Positions 7,711 through 15,746 are shown, counted from the stretch's first letter. The stretch is 15,961 nt of DNA from an uncultured Pseudomonas sp. (GCF_946885955.1 NZ_CAMPHI010000073.1:1-15961); one strand, 5' to 3'. Numbers and translations: made by a program. Notes: generated by a model not told the origin, from the letters alone.

Positions 7711-10134
7711 GTGAAATACGAAAAACCGTCGAGCGCCATGCACAGCCTGCACGGCAGCCTGCAAGACTTCGACCGCGCCTCGGGCAATCGGCTGGAGCGA
7801 CTGATCTTCAACCATCGGCCCTGGGTGATCCTGCTGTGCCTGTTGGCCACCCTGGTGCTCGGCTGGCAGGCCGCGCGCATCGGCATCAACGCCAGCTACG
7901 AGAAAACCATCCCCACCAAGCACCCCTTCGTGGTCAATTTCCTAGCCGAACGTAGCGAGCTGAGCGGCCTGGGCAATGCCCTGCGGATCGCCGTGGCGGT
8001 GGAACAGGGCGATATCTTCAGTGCCGAGTACCTCGACACACTGGCCAAACTCAACGATGAGATCTACCTGCTGCCGGGCGTCGACAAGCCCTATATGAAG
8101 TCGCTGTGGACGCCGACCACGCGTTGGACCGCAGTGACCGAGGACGGCCTGGACGGCGGCACGGTAATCCCCGGCAGCTACGACGGCTCGCCCGCCAGCC
8201 TCGACGAGGTGCGCACCAACGTCGCCCGCTCCGGCGAAATCGGCCAACTGGTGGCCGCCAACTTCAAGTCCAGCGTGATCTACGTGCCGCTGCTGGAGAT
8301 CAACCCGGAGACCGGCAAACCGCTGGACGCCGGCGAGTTTTCGCGGCGCCTGGAGGCCCTGCGCGACAAGTATCAGAACGATCAGGTGCGCATCCACATC
8401 ACCGGTTTCACCAAACTGATCGGCGACCTGATCGAAGGGTTGCTGCAGGTCGCACTGTTCTTCGTCGCCGCGGTGGCGGTGACCGTTGCTGTGCTGTTCT
8501 GGTACACCCGCTGCGTGCGCAGCACCTTCGCCGTGGTGCTTTGCTCGCTGGTCGGGGTGCTCTGGCAGATCGGCCTGCTCGCCGCTCTCGGCTACGAACT
8601 CGACCCTTACTCGATTCTGGTGCCGTTCCTGGTGTTCGCCATCGGTATGAGCCATGGCTCGCAGAAGATGAACGGCATCATGCAGGACATAGGTCGCGGC
8701 ATGCTGCCCTGGGTCGCCGCACGGCTGACCTTCCGCCGCCTGTTCCTCGCCGGCCTGACCGCACTGATCAGCGATGCGGTGGGTTTCGCCGTGCTGATGG
8801 TGATCGAGATCCAGGTGATCCAGGACCTGGCGATCACCGCCAGCATCGGTGTGGCCGTGCTGATTTTCACCAACCTGGTGTTGCTGCCGGTGCTCCTGAG
8901 CTACACCGGGGTCAGCGCGAAAGCCGCGCAGCGCAGCCTGAAGGCCGAACAGGACGACAGCGCCGGTATGGCCCGTCACCCGCTGTGGCGGCTGCTCGAC
9001 CGTTTCACCACCCGCCGTTGGGCGATTGGCGCGGTGCTCGGCGGTCTGCTGCTGGCGGTGTTCGGCAATCAGGTCTCCAGCCACCTGCAGATCGGCGACC
9101 TCGACCCCGGCGCCCCGGAGCTGCGTGCCGACTCGCGCTACAACCGCGACGTGCAGTTCATGAACGACAACTACGCCGCCAGCTCGGACATCTTCGTGGT
9201 GATGATCCGCACCCCGGAAGATCAGTGCACCCACTACAGCACCCTGTCGGCGGTCGACCAACTGGCCTGGCGCCTGGAGCAGTTGCTCGGAGTCGAGTCG
9301 ACCAACTCGATGGCGGCGCTGAGCAAGATCGCCAACGCCGGCTACAACGAAGGCAACTTCAAGTGGTACGAGCTGGTGCCCAATGACGGCGCCCTCGGTG
9401 CGGTACAGACCCGCGCCCCGCGCGAACTGTTCAACCAGGGCTGCTCGCTGCTGTCGTTGTACGTCTACCTGGCCGACCACAAGGCGGAAACCCTGAAGCG
9501 GGTGGTCGCCACCAGCGAAGCCTTTATCGCCGAGCAACGGCTGCCGGAGGTCAAGTTCATGCTCGCCGCCGGTAGCGCCGGGATCGAGGCGGCGACCAAC
9601 ATCGTGGTCGAGAAGGCCATGCAGGAAATGCTCTATTGGGTCTACGGCGCGGTGATCCTGCTGTGCTGGGTGACCTTCCGCAGCTGGCGCGCGGTGCTCG
9701 CGGCGATCCTGCCGCTGGTGCTCACCTCGATCCTCGCCGAAGCGCTGATGGTCGGCCTGGGCATGGGCGTCAAGGTCGCCACCTTGCCGGTGATCGCCCT
9801 CGGCGTGGGCATCGGCATCGACTACGCGCTCTATGTGCTGAGCGTGATACTGGTGCGCATGCGTGCCGGCGACTCGCTGTCCGAGGCTTACTACCGGGCG
9901 CTGCTGTTCACCGGCAAGGTGGTGGTGCTGACCGGGATTACCCTGTCCATCGCCGTCGCCACCTGGGTGTTCTCGCCGATCAAGTTCCAGGCCGACATGG
10001 GCATTCTGCTGGCCTTCATGTTCCTGATGAACATGCTCGGCGCGCTGATCCTGCTGCCGGCCCTGGCCTACTTCCTGTTGCCGCAGCAGGCCTTCGGCGC
10101 CAAGCCGGCGACCCAGCCGGTCGGGGAGGGCTGA
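7711..10134 (+). CDS. RND/MMPL superfamily inner-membrane transporter
   Basis: 807 residues with the duplicated RND plan: TM1 (about 38-57), a large periplasmic loop (60-240), TM2-TM6 (243-397), a cytoplasmic linker, TM7 (437-455), a second periplasmic loop (456-640) and TM8-TM12 (641-790). It matches the predicted-exporter type (COG1033/MMPL), which works without the classical MFP partner. The second half keeps the proton-relay GIDY (D704-Y705 in TM10), whereas the matching TM4 segment reads AIGMSHGS without an acidic residue. Likely driven by proton flow and moving a hydrophobic or aromatic molecule in concert with the DUF1302, DUF1329 and YCF48 proteins; substrate and direction are unknown. 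The stop codon overlaps the next gene's ATG by one base (TGATG), implying translational coupling. Confidence 0.9.
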   Translation: MKYEKPSSAMHSLHGSLQDFDRASGNRLERLIFNHRPWVILLCLLATLVLGWQAARIGINASYEKTIPTKHPFVVNFLAERSELSGLGNALRIAVAVEQGDIFSAEYLDTLAKLNDEIYLLPGVDKPYMKSLWTPTTRWTAVTEDGLDGGTVIPGSYDGSPASLDEVRTNVARSGEIGQLVAANFKSSVIYVPLLEINPETGKPLDAGEFSRRLEALRDKYQNDQVRIHITGFTKLIGDLIEGLLQVALFFVAAVAVTVAVLFWYTRCVRSTFAVVLCSLVGVLWQIGLLAALGYELDPYSILVPFLVFAIGMSHGSQKMNGIMQDIGRGMLPWVAARLTFRRLFLAGLTALISDAVGFAVLMVIEIQVIQDLAITASIGVAVLIFTNLVLLPVLLSYTGVSAKAAQRSLKAEQDDSAGMARHPLWRLLDRFTTRRWAIGAVLGGLLLAVFGNQVSSHLQIGDLDPGAPELRADSRYNRDVQFMNDNYAASSDIFVVMIRTPEDQCTHYSTLSAVDQLAWRLEQLLGVESTNSMAALSKIANAGYNEGNFKWYELVPNDGALGAVQTRAPRELFNQGCSLLSLYVYLADHKAETLKRVVATSEAFIAEQRLPEVKFMLAAGSAGIEAATNIVVEKAMQEMLYWVYGAVILLCWVTFRSWRAVLAAILPLVLTSILAEALMVGLGMGVKVATLPVIALGVGIGIDYALYVLSVILVRMRAGDSLSEAYYRALLFTGKVVVLTGITLSIAVATWVFSPIKFQADMGILLAFMFLMNMLGALILLPALAYFLLPQQAFGAKPATQPVGEG

Positions 10135-11030
10135 TGAGCATCTTCCAGGGCGGCTGCCTGGCGATGGTGGTGCTGCTGGCCTCGTCGCTGGCCGTCGCCG
10201 CCACGCCCAGCCAGCAGTACCAACAGCTGCGCAGCCAGGCGACGCTGCTGGCGGTAAACGCCTTGATCTACTACGACGCGCAACCGGATGCGCGGCCGGA
10301 CAAGCGCCACCTGCTGGCGCTGCAAGGCGCGCAGCAGCGCCTGGATGCTCTGGCGCTGCAGTTGAATTTACCAAGCAGGCCGTTAGAAAACGTAGGCGAG
10401 GCAGCCGAGACAAGGCAAAAACAGGCGAGGACGCGGAGTTTACGAGGTGTAAATGAGCAGTCCGAGCCTGTTTTTAACGCCGTATCGGCAACGCAGGTAG
10501 TTTTCCAACAGCCTGCTAGTGATATTGGTGATTCGCTGGCTAGCCTGGAGGCTTGGCTCGTCAGGTTGCAGGAGCTGCCCCGCGACGAGGCGCCACGCTA
10601 CCCGCAACTGCTAATCGGCCTGCTCGACAGCCGGCTGCAACTCGACCAGCAGGCCGCCGTCGCCTATCAGCAGACAGTGGACCGACTGCCGCCGCCGACG
10701 CGCCTGCTCAACCGCCAGAGCCTGGATATCGCCAGCCTGCTGCTGCATGCCCAGGCGCGCAGCGCGCGGGTGCTCGGCGATCATTCGCTGGCGTTCGCCG
10801 AGGCCGAATTCACCGCTCGGGACCAGGCCATTCAGCAGGGCTTCGACGAATTGAGCCGCCTCCTGCCGGAACAGGCCGATGCCCTGCACAAGCAACTGCT
10901 GGCCTACCGCTTCGTGCGCAAGCGCCTGCTGGATCGCGATCCGGGCCAGGTGATCGGCGGCCTGGAGCGCTACCTGGCGGGCGTCGTCGTTGAACTCGAC
11001 AGATTGGCCGCCGCCAACCCGGGCGAATAA
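10134..11030 (+). CDS. Unrecognised exported helical protein with an in-frame repeat insertion
   Basis: 298 residues; I do not recognise the family. ATG 10134 overlaps the RND stop, with GGGGAGGG just upstream. A signal peptide is visible (hydrophobic [16 protein letters not shown], cleavage near residue 23), after which the protein is Gln/Leu/Ala-rich and probably all-helical. Residues about 81-128 are encoded by a 144-bp foldback repeat (10374-10517) and are of different character (Arg/Glu/Thr-rich). Codons immediately around the insertion (TTG AAT TTA CCA; AGT GAT ATT GGT) are unusually AT-rich, so the foreign segment may be slightly longer. The frame stays open, so a protein of about 250 residues was probably extended rather than destroyed. 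It is followed by the chemoreceptor gene after 2 bases. A periplasmic ligand-binding partner of the transporter or receptor is possible, but only by position. Confidence 0.75.
   Translation: MSIFQGGCLAMVVLLASSLAVAATPSQQYQQLRSQATLLAVNALIYYDAQPDARPDKRHLLALQGAQQRLDALALQLNLPSRPLENVGEAAETRQKQARTRSLRGVNEQSEPVFNAVSATQVVFQQPASDIGDSLASLEAWLVRLQELPRDEAPRYPQLLIGLLDSRLQLDQQAAVAYQQTVDRLPPPTRLLNRQSLDIASLLLHAQARSARVLGDHSLAFAEAEFTARDQAIQQGFDELSRLLPEQADALHKQLLAYRFVRKRLLDRDPGQVIGGLERYLAGVVVELDRLAAANPGE
10374..10517. mobile_element. 144-bp foldback (MITE-like) repeat inside a gene
   Basis: The ends are imperfect inverted repeats: AGCAGGCCGTTAGAAAAC (10374-10391) against AGCAGGCTGTTGGAAAAC read from the other end (10517-10500), 16 of 18 matching. 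Inside are perfect arms AAAAACAGGC (10417-10426) and GCCTGTTTTT (10466-10475), and a centre TTTAC-GAGGT-GTAAA (10439-10453), so nearly the whole unit folds back on itself. I recognise it as a repeat found in many copies in Pseudomonas genomes. It encodes no transposase. The length is a multiple of three and the frame through it has no stop. No clear target-site duplication is visible. Confidence 0.8.
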
Positions 11031-11032
11031 CC

Positions 11033-12952
11033 ATGCGCAGACTGATTCGCCTGCTGGCCGATCTGCCGGTGGCTGCCAAGTTGTGGCTGGGTTTCGGCCT
11101 GGTGCTGCTGTCCACCCTGGGCGTGGTGCTGATCGCCTTTCAATCCATCGACCTGATGCAGGCGGGAGACCAGCAGACTCGCGCGGATGCCGCGACCCAG
11201 GCGGCGATCCTGCAGGCGCGTATCGCCGAGAAGGAATTCGCCATACGCCTGACGCCCCAGGCCCACGAGCAGGTGCGCGCGAGTATCGAGGCGCTGCACC
11301 GCGAGCGGGGCGATGACCAGGTCGCCAGCGCCGCCGAGACCTACCTGCAGCAGTTTTTGCGTTACGCCGAGGCGTTGCGCCAGGCCAATGTCGAGCGGCA
11401 GCACATGCAGGAACGCGCGCAAATCGTCGCCGACAGCTATATCGCCGTGCTACTCGATCAGCTCGATGCGCTCAACGCCATGCTCGACGACGGTGGCGCG
11501 CCGAGTCGTGAACAGCTGATGCAGCTCGAACTGGCGACAGCCTTACGCGACAAGCTGGCCCGGCTGCGCAACAACGAACTGTATTTCGCCATGGACGGCG
11601 AAGAGCGCTACCGCGACGAGTGGGAAATGGGCATGAGCGACCTGACCGCGAGCATGGAAACCCTCGCGCATAATCTGCAGGGCGAGCGCGAACAGGCCTC
11701 GTTTCAGGATGCGCGCAGCGCGTTGACCTACTATCAGCAGGCGTTCCAGCAGTTCGTCGCCAGCCGCGAGCTGGCCGCGCGAAACAGCACGGCGATGGTT
11801 ACCGAAACGGCGCGGATGATGGACGTACTGGAAGCGACCAATCACCAGCAGGAACAGGCCACCCGCAACACCAGCCAAACCGCGTATCGGCAGCTCGGCT
11901 GGGTCACCCTGTTGGCCTTGGCCTTGGGGGCTGGCGCCAGTGTGTCGATCGGCCGCTTGATCATGCAGCCGCTACGCCAGGCGGTGGCGCTGGCTAAACG
12001 GGTGGCGGCCGGCGATCTCAGTGGTCAACCGCTCGCTGCGTCCCGGCGCGACGAGCTGGGCTTGCTGCTCGATACCGTGGGCGATATGCGCGGCAGCCTG
12101 CATGGCCTGGTCGGGCGTATCGGCGAAGGCGTCGGCCAGCTTAACGGCACCGCCACCAACCTCTCCGCGGTGATCGCGCGCAACGGCCAGGCTATCGAAC
12201 AGCAACGTCAGGAAACCGAACTGGCGGCCACGGCCATGCAACAGATGAGCGCCACTGCGCAGGAGGTCGCGCGCAACGCCATGGATGCCAGCGATGCGGT
12301 GGCCCAGGCCGACCAGCAGGCCCGCGAGGGCGACGACCTGGTGCGCCAGGCCGGCGCCAAGGTGCAGCGCCTGGCCAGCGACATGGCCGGCAGCGCCGAG
12401 GCCATGCAGGCCCTGCTGCAAGAAAGTGCGGTGATCGGCGGCGTGCTCGATGTGATCAAGGCGGTCGCCGAACAAACCAATCTGCTCGCGCTCAACGCCG
12501 CCATCGAAGCCGCCCGCGCCGGCGATCACGGTCGCGGCTTCGCCGTGGTCGCCGATGAAGTCCGCGGCCTGGCTCGGCGCACGCAGAACTCCACCGAAGA
12601 GATCGAAAAGATGATCGCGCGCCTGCGCCAGCTGGTGCAGCAAGCGGCGCAACGCCTCGCCGGCAGCCACAGCCTGAGCGGCGAAACCGTGGTCCTCGCC
12701 GACCAGGCCTCGCAAGCCCTGACGCGCATCACCCTGGCGGTGTCCAGCATCGAACGGATGAACCAGCAAATCGCCGCAGCCGCCCACCAGCAAAGCGTCA
12801 CCGCCGAACAGGTCAGCGTGAGCATGGAACGGGTCAGCCAAATAGCCGACGGCAACGCCCAGGAAAGCCTGCACTTGCAGGCCTCGACGGCGGAACTGGA
12901 GGAGGTCGGTGGACGCCTGAACGCGGCGGTGGGGCATTTTCGGGTTGATTGA
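11033..12952 (+). CDS. Methyl-accepting chemotaxis protein with large helical sensor domain
   Basis: 639-residue transmembrane chemoreceptor. TM1 is at about 17-37 and TM2 at about 289-311, enclosing about 250 all-helical periplasmic residues, the size of a helical bimodular (HBM, McpS-like) sensor rather than the 150-residue four-helix type. A HAMP domain (about 311-363) and a cytoplasmic signalling domain follow, with the conserved hairpin tip [16 protein letters not shown] at about 480-495 and the flanking [12 protein letters not shown] block. No C-terminal CheR-binding pentapeptide is seen; it ends VGHFRVD. It starts 2 bases after the exported helical protein and is the last gene of the plus-strand run, which suggests that taxis is switched on together with calA. 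A ligand related to coniferyl alcohol is inference. HBM assignment rests on size and helical character. Confidence 0.93.
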   Translation: MRRLIRLLADLPVAAKLWLGFGLVLLSTLGVVLIAFQSIDLMQAGDQQTRADAATQAAILQARIAEKEFAIRLTPQAHEQVRASIEALHRERGDDQVASAAETYLQQFLRYAEALRQANVERQHMQERAQIVADSYIAVLLDQLDALNAMLDDGGAPSREQLMQLELATALRDKLARLRNNELYFAMDGEERYRDEWEMGMSDLTASMETLAHNLQGEREQASFQDARSALTYYQQAFQQFVASRELAARNSTAMVTETARMMDVLEATNHQQEQATRNTSQTAYRQLGWVTLLALALGAGASVSIGRLIMQPLRQAVALAKRVAAGDLSGQPLAASRRDELGLLLDTVGDMRGSLHGLVGRIGEGVGQLNGTATNLSAVIARNGQAIEQQRQETELAATAMQQMSATAQEVARNAMDASDAVAQADQQAREGDDLVRQAGAKVQRLASDMAGSAEAMQALLQESAVIGGVLDVIKAVAEQTNLLALNAAIEAARAGDHGRGFAVVADEVRGLARRTQNSTEEIEKMIARLRQLVQQAAQRLAGSHSLSGETVVLADQASQALTRITLAVSSIERMNQQIAAAAHQQSVTAEQVSVSMERVSQIADGNAQESLHLQASTAELEEVGGRLNAAVGHFRVD

Positions 12953-13032
12953 GCGGCAGGCTAACGCTCCAACAGCCCCAATTCCCTGGCCACCCTGCCT
13001 GCAAGGAAAGGTTTCGCGATGCGCTGATCAGT

Positions 13033-13055
13033 CCCCTCGCCCCTGGGGAGAGGGG
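13033..13055. terminator. Candidate hairpin terminator between convergent genes
   Basis: CCCCTC (13033-13038) pairs with GAGGGG (13050-13055), with further CCC/GGG pairing inside. It sits between the chemoreceptor stop (12952) and the GNAT stop (13061), where a two-way terminator would be expected. No long T tract follows in either direction, and the sequence also resembles the CCCCTCTCCC-type dispersed repeat. Confidence 0.45.
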
Positions 13056-13060
13056 TGGGT

Positions 13061-13516
13061 TTACCGGGGCAAAGAACGCTCCATGATGATGGTGCGCTCC
13101 TCCCCGTGATAACTCTCGCGCACTGATTTAAAGCCCAGCCGGGAGTAAAAATGCTCCGCGGTAACCGATGAAGGTACGCTCAACAGGGTGATGCCGGCAT
13201 CTATTGCCGCCTTTTCGACGGCAGCCATCAGCTGCCGGCCGATGCCTTTGCTCTGATGTGCCGGCGCTACAAACACGCTGCGTACCACTGCGCCATCCAG
13301 GCTGGCTGTACCAACGAGTTCCTGGTCGAGCAGGGCTACAAATACCTTGCGCCGCTCCATCAGCGCCTTGACCGCGATTGGGCTGAAACTCGTTTCAACC
13401 TGCGCGATAACCATCGGGGAGTAGTCCTTGGCGTTGGTTTCACGAAGCGCCGCGATAATGACCTCACTGATGCCAGCGGCATCATCTTTTCGGGCATCCC
13501 TGATAGCCAAGTTCAT
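13061..13516 (-). CDS. GNAT family N-acetyltransferase
   Basis: 151 residues with the GNAT layout: an N-terminal RDARKDD strand and helix, the central strand VVRSVFVAPAHQ and the acetyl-CoA pyrophosphate loop Q-S-K-G-I-G (QxxGxG) at about 95-100, then the C-terminal EHFYSRLGFK block with the typical Tyr. It transfers acetyl from acetyl-CoA to an amine; the substrate cannot be told. ATG 13516 is chosen over the upstream TTG (13537) because AGGA lies 8 bases before it on the minus strand. It begins 25 bases after the LysR gene on the same strand, so the two are probably co-transcribed. Nothing links it to phenylpropanoid metabolism. Confidence 0.85.
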   Translation of the reverse strand: MNLAIRDARKDDAAGISEVIIAALRETNAKDYSPMVIAQVETSFSPIAVKALMERRKVFVALLDQELVGTASLDGAVVRSVFVAPAHQSKGIGRQLMAAVEKAAIDAGITLLSVPSSVTAEHFYSRLGFKSVRESYHGEERTIIMERSLPR

Positions 13517-13541
13517 CTTCCTAATCCTGTTAAACAAAGGT

Positions 13542-14483
13542 TCAAGCGTTTCGTATTATCTCGTCCCAGACTGTTGGGGTCGGGAAAAGCTCCCCGAGAA
13601 AACCCACAAAGGCTTTGACGTTGGGGCTGCCTCGTCGACTTTCCGGCCATAACGCCGTGATAGAAGCCCGGTCCATCGCAAACTCAGGAAAGAGTGGCTT
13701 TAATTCCCCACGCGCCACGTAGGGAGCCGCTACATAAGTTGGCGAAATACCTATTCCGCCACCCGCCGCGACCACCGCTGCAACGGCATCGCTGGAATCT
13801 ATGACGATGCCTGAGTCCGGTACCAGTTCGACCACTTCGCCGTCCACACGGAACGGCCAGCGCAATGCCTGGCCTGAACTTTGATACCGAAAGTTCACGC
13901 ATTCGTGGTGCGCCAGGTCGCTGAGTTGCAGCGGCGTGCCGCGCTTGGCCAAGTAGGCTGGTGAAGCAAAAGCGGCTATCCGATGAGGCCCCAGGGTTTT
14001 CGAGATCAGCCGCGAGTCCGCCAGGTTGCCCACGCGTACCGCGACGTCGATGCCTTGCTCAACGATGTCCGAAAACTGATCGCCCAGACGCAGGTCGATG
14101 GCGAGCTTCGGGTAACGCTCGCGAAATTTAGGCAGGGCCGGCGTCAAGATGTTCAGGCCGATAGGCGGCGGCGCGGTGATCTTCAAGATGCCGGAAGGTC
14201 CGGCCCGAGAGGCCACGGCGGCCTGATCGATATCTTCCACCTCGCGCAATATGCGCAATGCCCGCTCGTACAAATCCCGTCCTTCTGGGGTCAGGGTGAG
14301 CGAACGGGTGGTCCGGCTAAACAGCTTTAGTTCGAAGTGCTGTTCAAGGCGCTGCACGCTTTTGCTGATGGCTGAGGGTGAGACAGACAAGTCGCGAGCT
14401 GCGGCGGTATAGCTGCCCAGGGAAGCGGCGCGGGCAAAGGCAATGAGACCGGTAAGGCGGTCTAACCCTATTTGTTCCTTCAT
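13542..14483 (-). CDS. LysR-type transcriptional regulator
   Basis: 313 residues. A winged helix-turn-helix occupies about residues 8-66 (AFARAASLGSYTAAARDL, SPSAISKSVQRLEQ, then RTTRSLTLTPEG), followed by a linker helix and a periplasmic-binding-protein-like effector domain (about 95-300) with the ALPKFRERYP and GIDVAVRVG blocks typical of the CrgA-like subgroup. It is divergent from the SDR gene at 14582 with 98 bases between, the usual layout for a LysR protein controlling its neighbour, and has the GNAT gene downstream. No good Shine-Dalgarno sequence stands before ATG 14483; no other start is better. The effector is unknown. Confidence 0.93.
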   Translation of the reverse strand: MKEQIGLDRLTGLIAFARAASLGSYTAAARDLSVSPSAISKSVQRLEQHFELKLFSRTTRSLTLTPEGRDLYERALRILREVEDIDQAAVASRAGPSGILKITAPPPIGLNILTPALPKFRERYPKLAIDLRLGDQFSDIVEQGIDVAVRVGNLADSRLISKTLGPHRIAAFASPAYLAKRGTPLQLSDLAHHECVNFRYQSSGQALRWPFRVDGEVVELVPDSGIVIDSSDAVAAVVAAGGGIGISPTYVAAPYVARGELKPLFPEFAMDRASITALWPESRRGSPNVKAFVGFLGELFPTPTVWDEIIRNA

Positions 14484-14486
14484 GGC

Positions 14487-14512
14487 ATTAGTAAAGCGAC
14501 TTACACCCTAAT
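14487..14512. promoter_or_regulatory. Candidate LysR operator in divergent gap
   Basis: The AT-rich part of the LysR-SDR gap contains ATTAG (14487-14491) with CTAAT (14508-14512), and GTAA (14491-14494) with TTAC (14501-14504), as nearly concentric inverted repeats. The position beside the LysR start suits autoregulation. It does not match a strict T-N11-A box, so confidence is low. Confidence 0.3.
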
Positions 14513-14581
14513 TATCAATCTTGGCGCAAGGCTTTAGCCTTTCTCCCATCGACGCCATCCAGGCGTTCAAGGAGATGGACC

Positions 14582-15334
14582 ATGACTGCTACACCTGCTC
14601 TCAATCAAGCTTTGCCCGCCAATCTGCATGGCCGTACCGTGGTGATTTTAGGGGGTACTTCCGGCATCGGTCTGGCCGCAGCCATTCAAGCCAAGGCCAA
14701 CGGCGCACAGGTGACCGTAATCGGTTCCGATGCCACCCGCGCCGAGCAGGCCGCCCGTGACAACGGTCTGGACGCCTGGCGCGCAGCGGATGTGACCGAT
14801 AGCCATGCCCTCTATGCCGCCCTGGCGGATATCCCGAAAGTAGACCACTTGGTGCTCCTGGCCGGCACCTACGTGGTAGGTAAAATATTGGATGCCGAGA
14901 TCGACCACCTGCGCCGGGCATTTGAGGAGCGTATGTGGGCTTCGGTGCATGCCATACGCGCCCTTGGCGAACGCATGGCGAAAGACGGTTCCATCACTTT
15001 TATCTCCGGGATGCTTTCGGACCGCCCCAACGCCCATGGCAGCGCTGTGTTGGCTGCCGCGTCAGCAGCCATGGAAGCGCTGGCACGGGGCCTCGCCCTG
15101 GAACTGGCGCCGATCCGGGTCAATACCTTGTCACCCGGCCCGATCAACACCCCTATTTTCAGTAAAGCGCTGGGCGAGGGGCGTGATGCTTTCGTGGCGG
15201 CGCTGGAACAATCGTTGCCGTTGCATCGCCTGGGTACCGCATCAGAGGCAGGCGCTGCCGTTGTGTTCCTGATGAGCAACGGCTTTATGAACGGCGCCAC
15301 CTTGAACATCGACGGCGGCGCAAGGTTGGTCTGA
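14582..15334 (+). CDS. SDR-fold protein lacking the YxxxK catalytic pair
   Basis: 250 residues with a Rossmann-type SDR fold: nucleotide loop GGTSGIG (24-30), AADV (68-71), LAG in place of NAG (93-95), serine in FISG (142), RVNTLSPGPINTP (179-191) and the C-terminal GATLNIDGG. Aligning the conserved AAMEAL/LALEL helix to ordinary SDRs puts Leu157 where the catalytic Tyr belongs and Ser161 where the Lys belongs, so normal dehydrogenase chemistry is doubtful. It may bind NAD(P) as a sensor, or use other residues. AAGGAG stands 7 bases before ATG 14582. Divergent from the LysR gene, which probably regulates it. No disruption is seen; the gene looks intact and maintained. Confidence 0.85.
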   Translation: MTATPALNQALPANLHGRTVVILGGTSGIGLAAAIQAKANGAQVTVIGSDATRAEQAARDNGLDAWRAADVTDSHALYAALADIPKVDHLVLLAGTYVVGKILDAEIDHLRRAFEERMWASVHAIRALGERMAKDGSITFISGMLSDRPNAHGSAVLAAASAAMEALARGLALELAPIRVNTLSPGPINTPIFSKALGEGRDAFVAALEQSLPLHRLGTASEAGAAVVFLMSNGFMNGATLNIDGGARLV

Positions 15335-15347
15335 GTGGTCCAATCGT

Positions 15348-15411
15348 CCAATTAGCCCAATTGGGGTAGTCAGAGTCAGCGTCGATCTATTGGTGAATCG
15401 ACTCTGACCCC
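15348..15411. repeat. Inverted repeats after the SDR gene
   Basis: CCAATT-AGCCC-AATTGG (15348-15364) is a perfect short hairpin 14 bases after the SDR stop. It runs into GGGGT plus TCAGAGTC (15363-15377), which pairs with GACTCTGACCCC (15400-15411). The GACTCTGACCCC pattern recurs in intergenic repeats of many pseudomonads. The first hairpin may end the SDR transcript, although no T tract follows. Confidence 0.5.
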
Positions 15412-15428
15412 GCCCTTCGACCCCCGGC

Positions 15429-15457
15429 GGCGCGGCACTATCTCACCGTGTCGCGCC
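15429..15457. terminator. Hairpin between convergent SDR and tautomerase genes
   Basis: GGCGCGGCAC (15429-15438) pairs with GTGTCGCGCC (15448-15457) through 10 positions with one G-T, around a 9-base loop. It lies 18 bases past the tautomerase stop and between converging genes, so a two-way terminator is plausible. There is no T tract. Confidence 0.5.
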
Positions 15458-15475
15458 AACGCTAGTAAATCCCAC

Positions 15476-15682
15476 TCAGTCCGGCGTTCGCTGGCGATAC
15501 TCGGTGGTGGTGATGCCGGCGAAGCCCCAGTTATCCGTGTCGACTTCCTCGATCACGATATGGGTCAGCTCGGGCTTTTTATTCAGCACCCGTTGCAGGG
15601 TTTCGGTGATCTCGCGGATCACCTGGGCTTTCTGCTCGCGGGTAACGCCGTCGCGGGTAATGCGCACATTGACGAAAGGCAT
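15476..15682 (-). CDS. 4-oxalocrotonate tautomerase family protein
   Basis: 68 residues; the family norm is about 62. The start MPFVNVRIT gives the N-terminal proline (Pro1 after Met removal) that acts as catalytic base in this family, followed by the EQKAQVIREITETLQ helix and the C-terminal NWGFAG turn that corresponds to HFGIGG of 4-oxalocrotonate tautomerase. The stretch between residues 8 and 13 is one residue longer than in the reference enzyme and the position of Arg11 appears to be Val, so the natural substrate may differ. ATG 15682 is fixed by AAGGAG 7 bases upstream; the open frame extends 53 codons further but into a REP element. Such enzymes isomerise enol/keto acids, sometimes in aromatic meta-cleavage, but no other such gene is here. 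Confidence 0.88.
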   Translation of the reverse strand: MPFVNVRITRDGVTREQKAQVIREITETLQRVLNKKPELTHIVIEEVDTDNWGFAGITTTEYRQRTPD

Positions 15683-15746
15683 ATTGATACTCCTTGGGGT
15701 TTTAATTGGCGATGTGACCATTAAATGCTGAGCCCGCCACGGTCGG

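Noticed and set aside
7942..10413. Long minus-strand open frame of 823 codons opposite the RND gene
   Set aside because: Its translation is His/Gln/Arg/Ala-rich with no recognisable domain, as expected for the antisense of a GC-rich gene. The opposite strand encodes a clear 12-TM transporter.
10134..11030. Gene called as a pseudogene because of the repeat insertion
   Set aside because: The insertion is 144 bp, a multiple of three, without a stop codon, and the signal peptide and downstream frame are intact.
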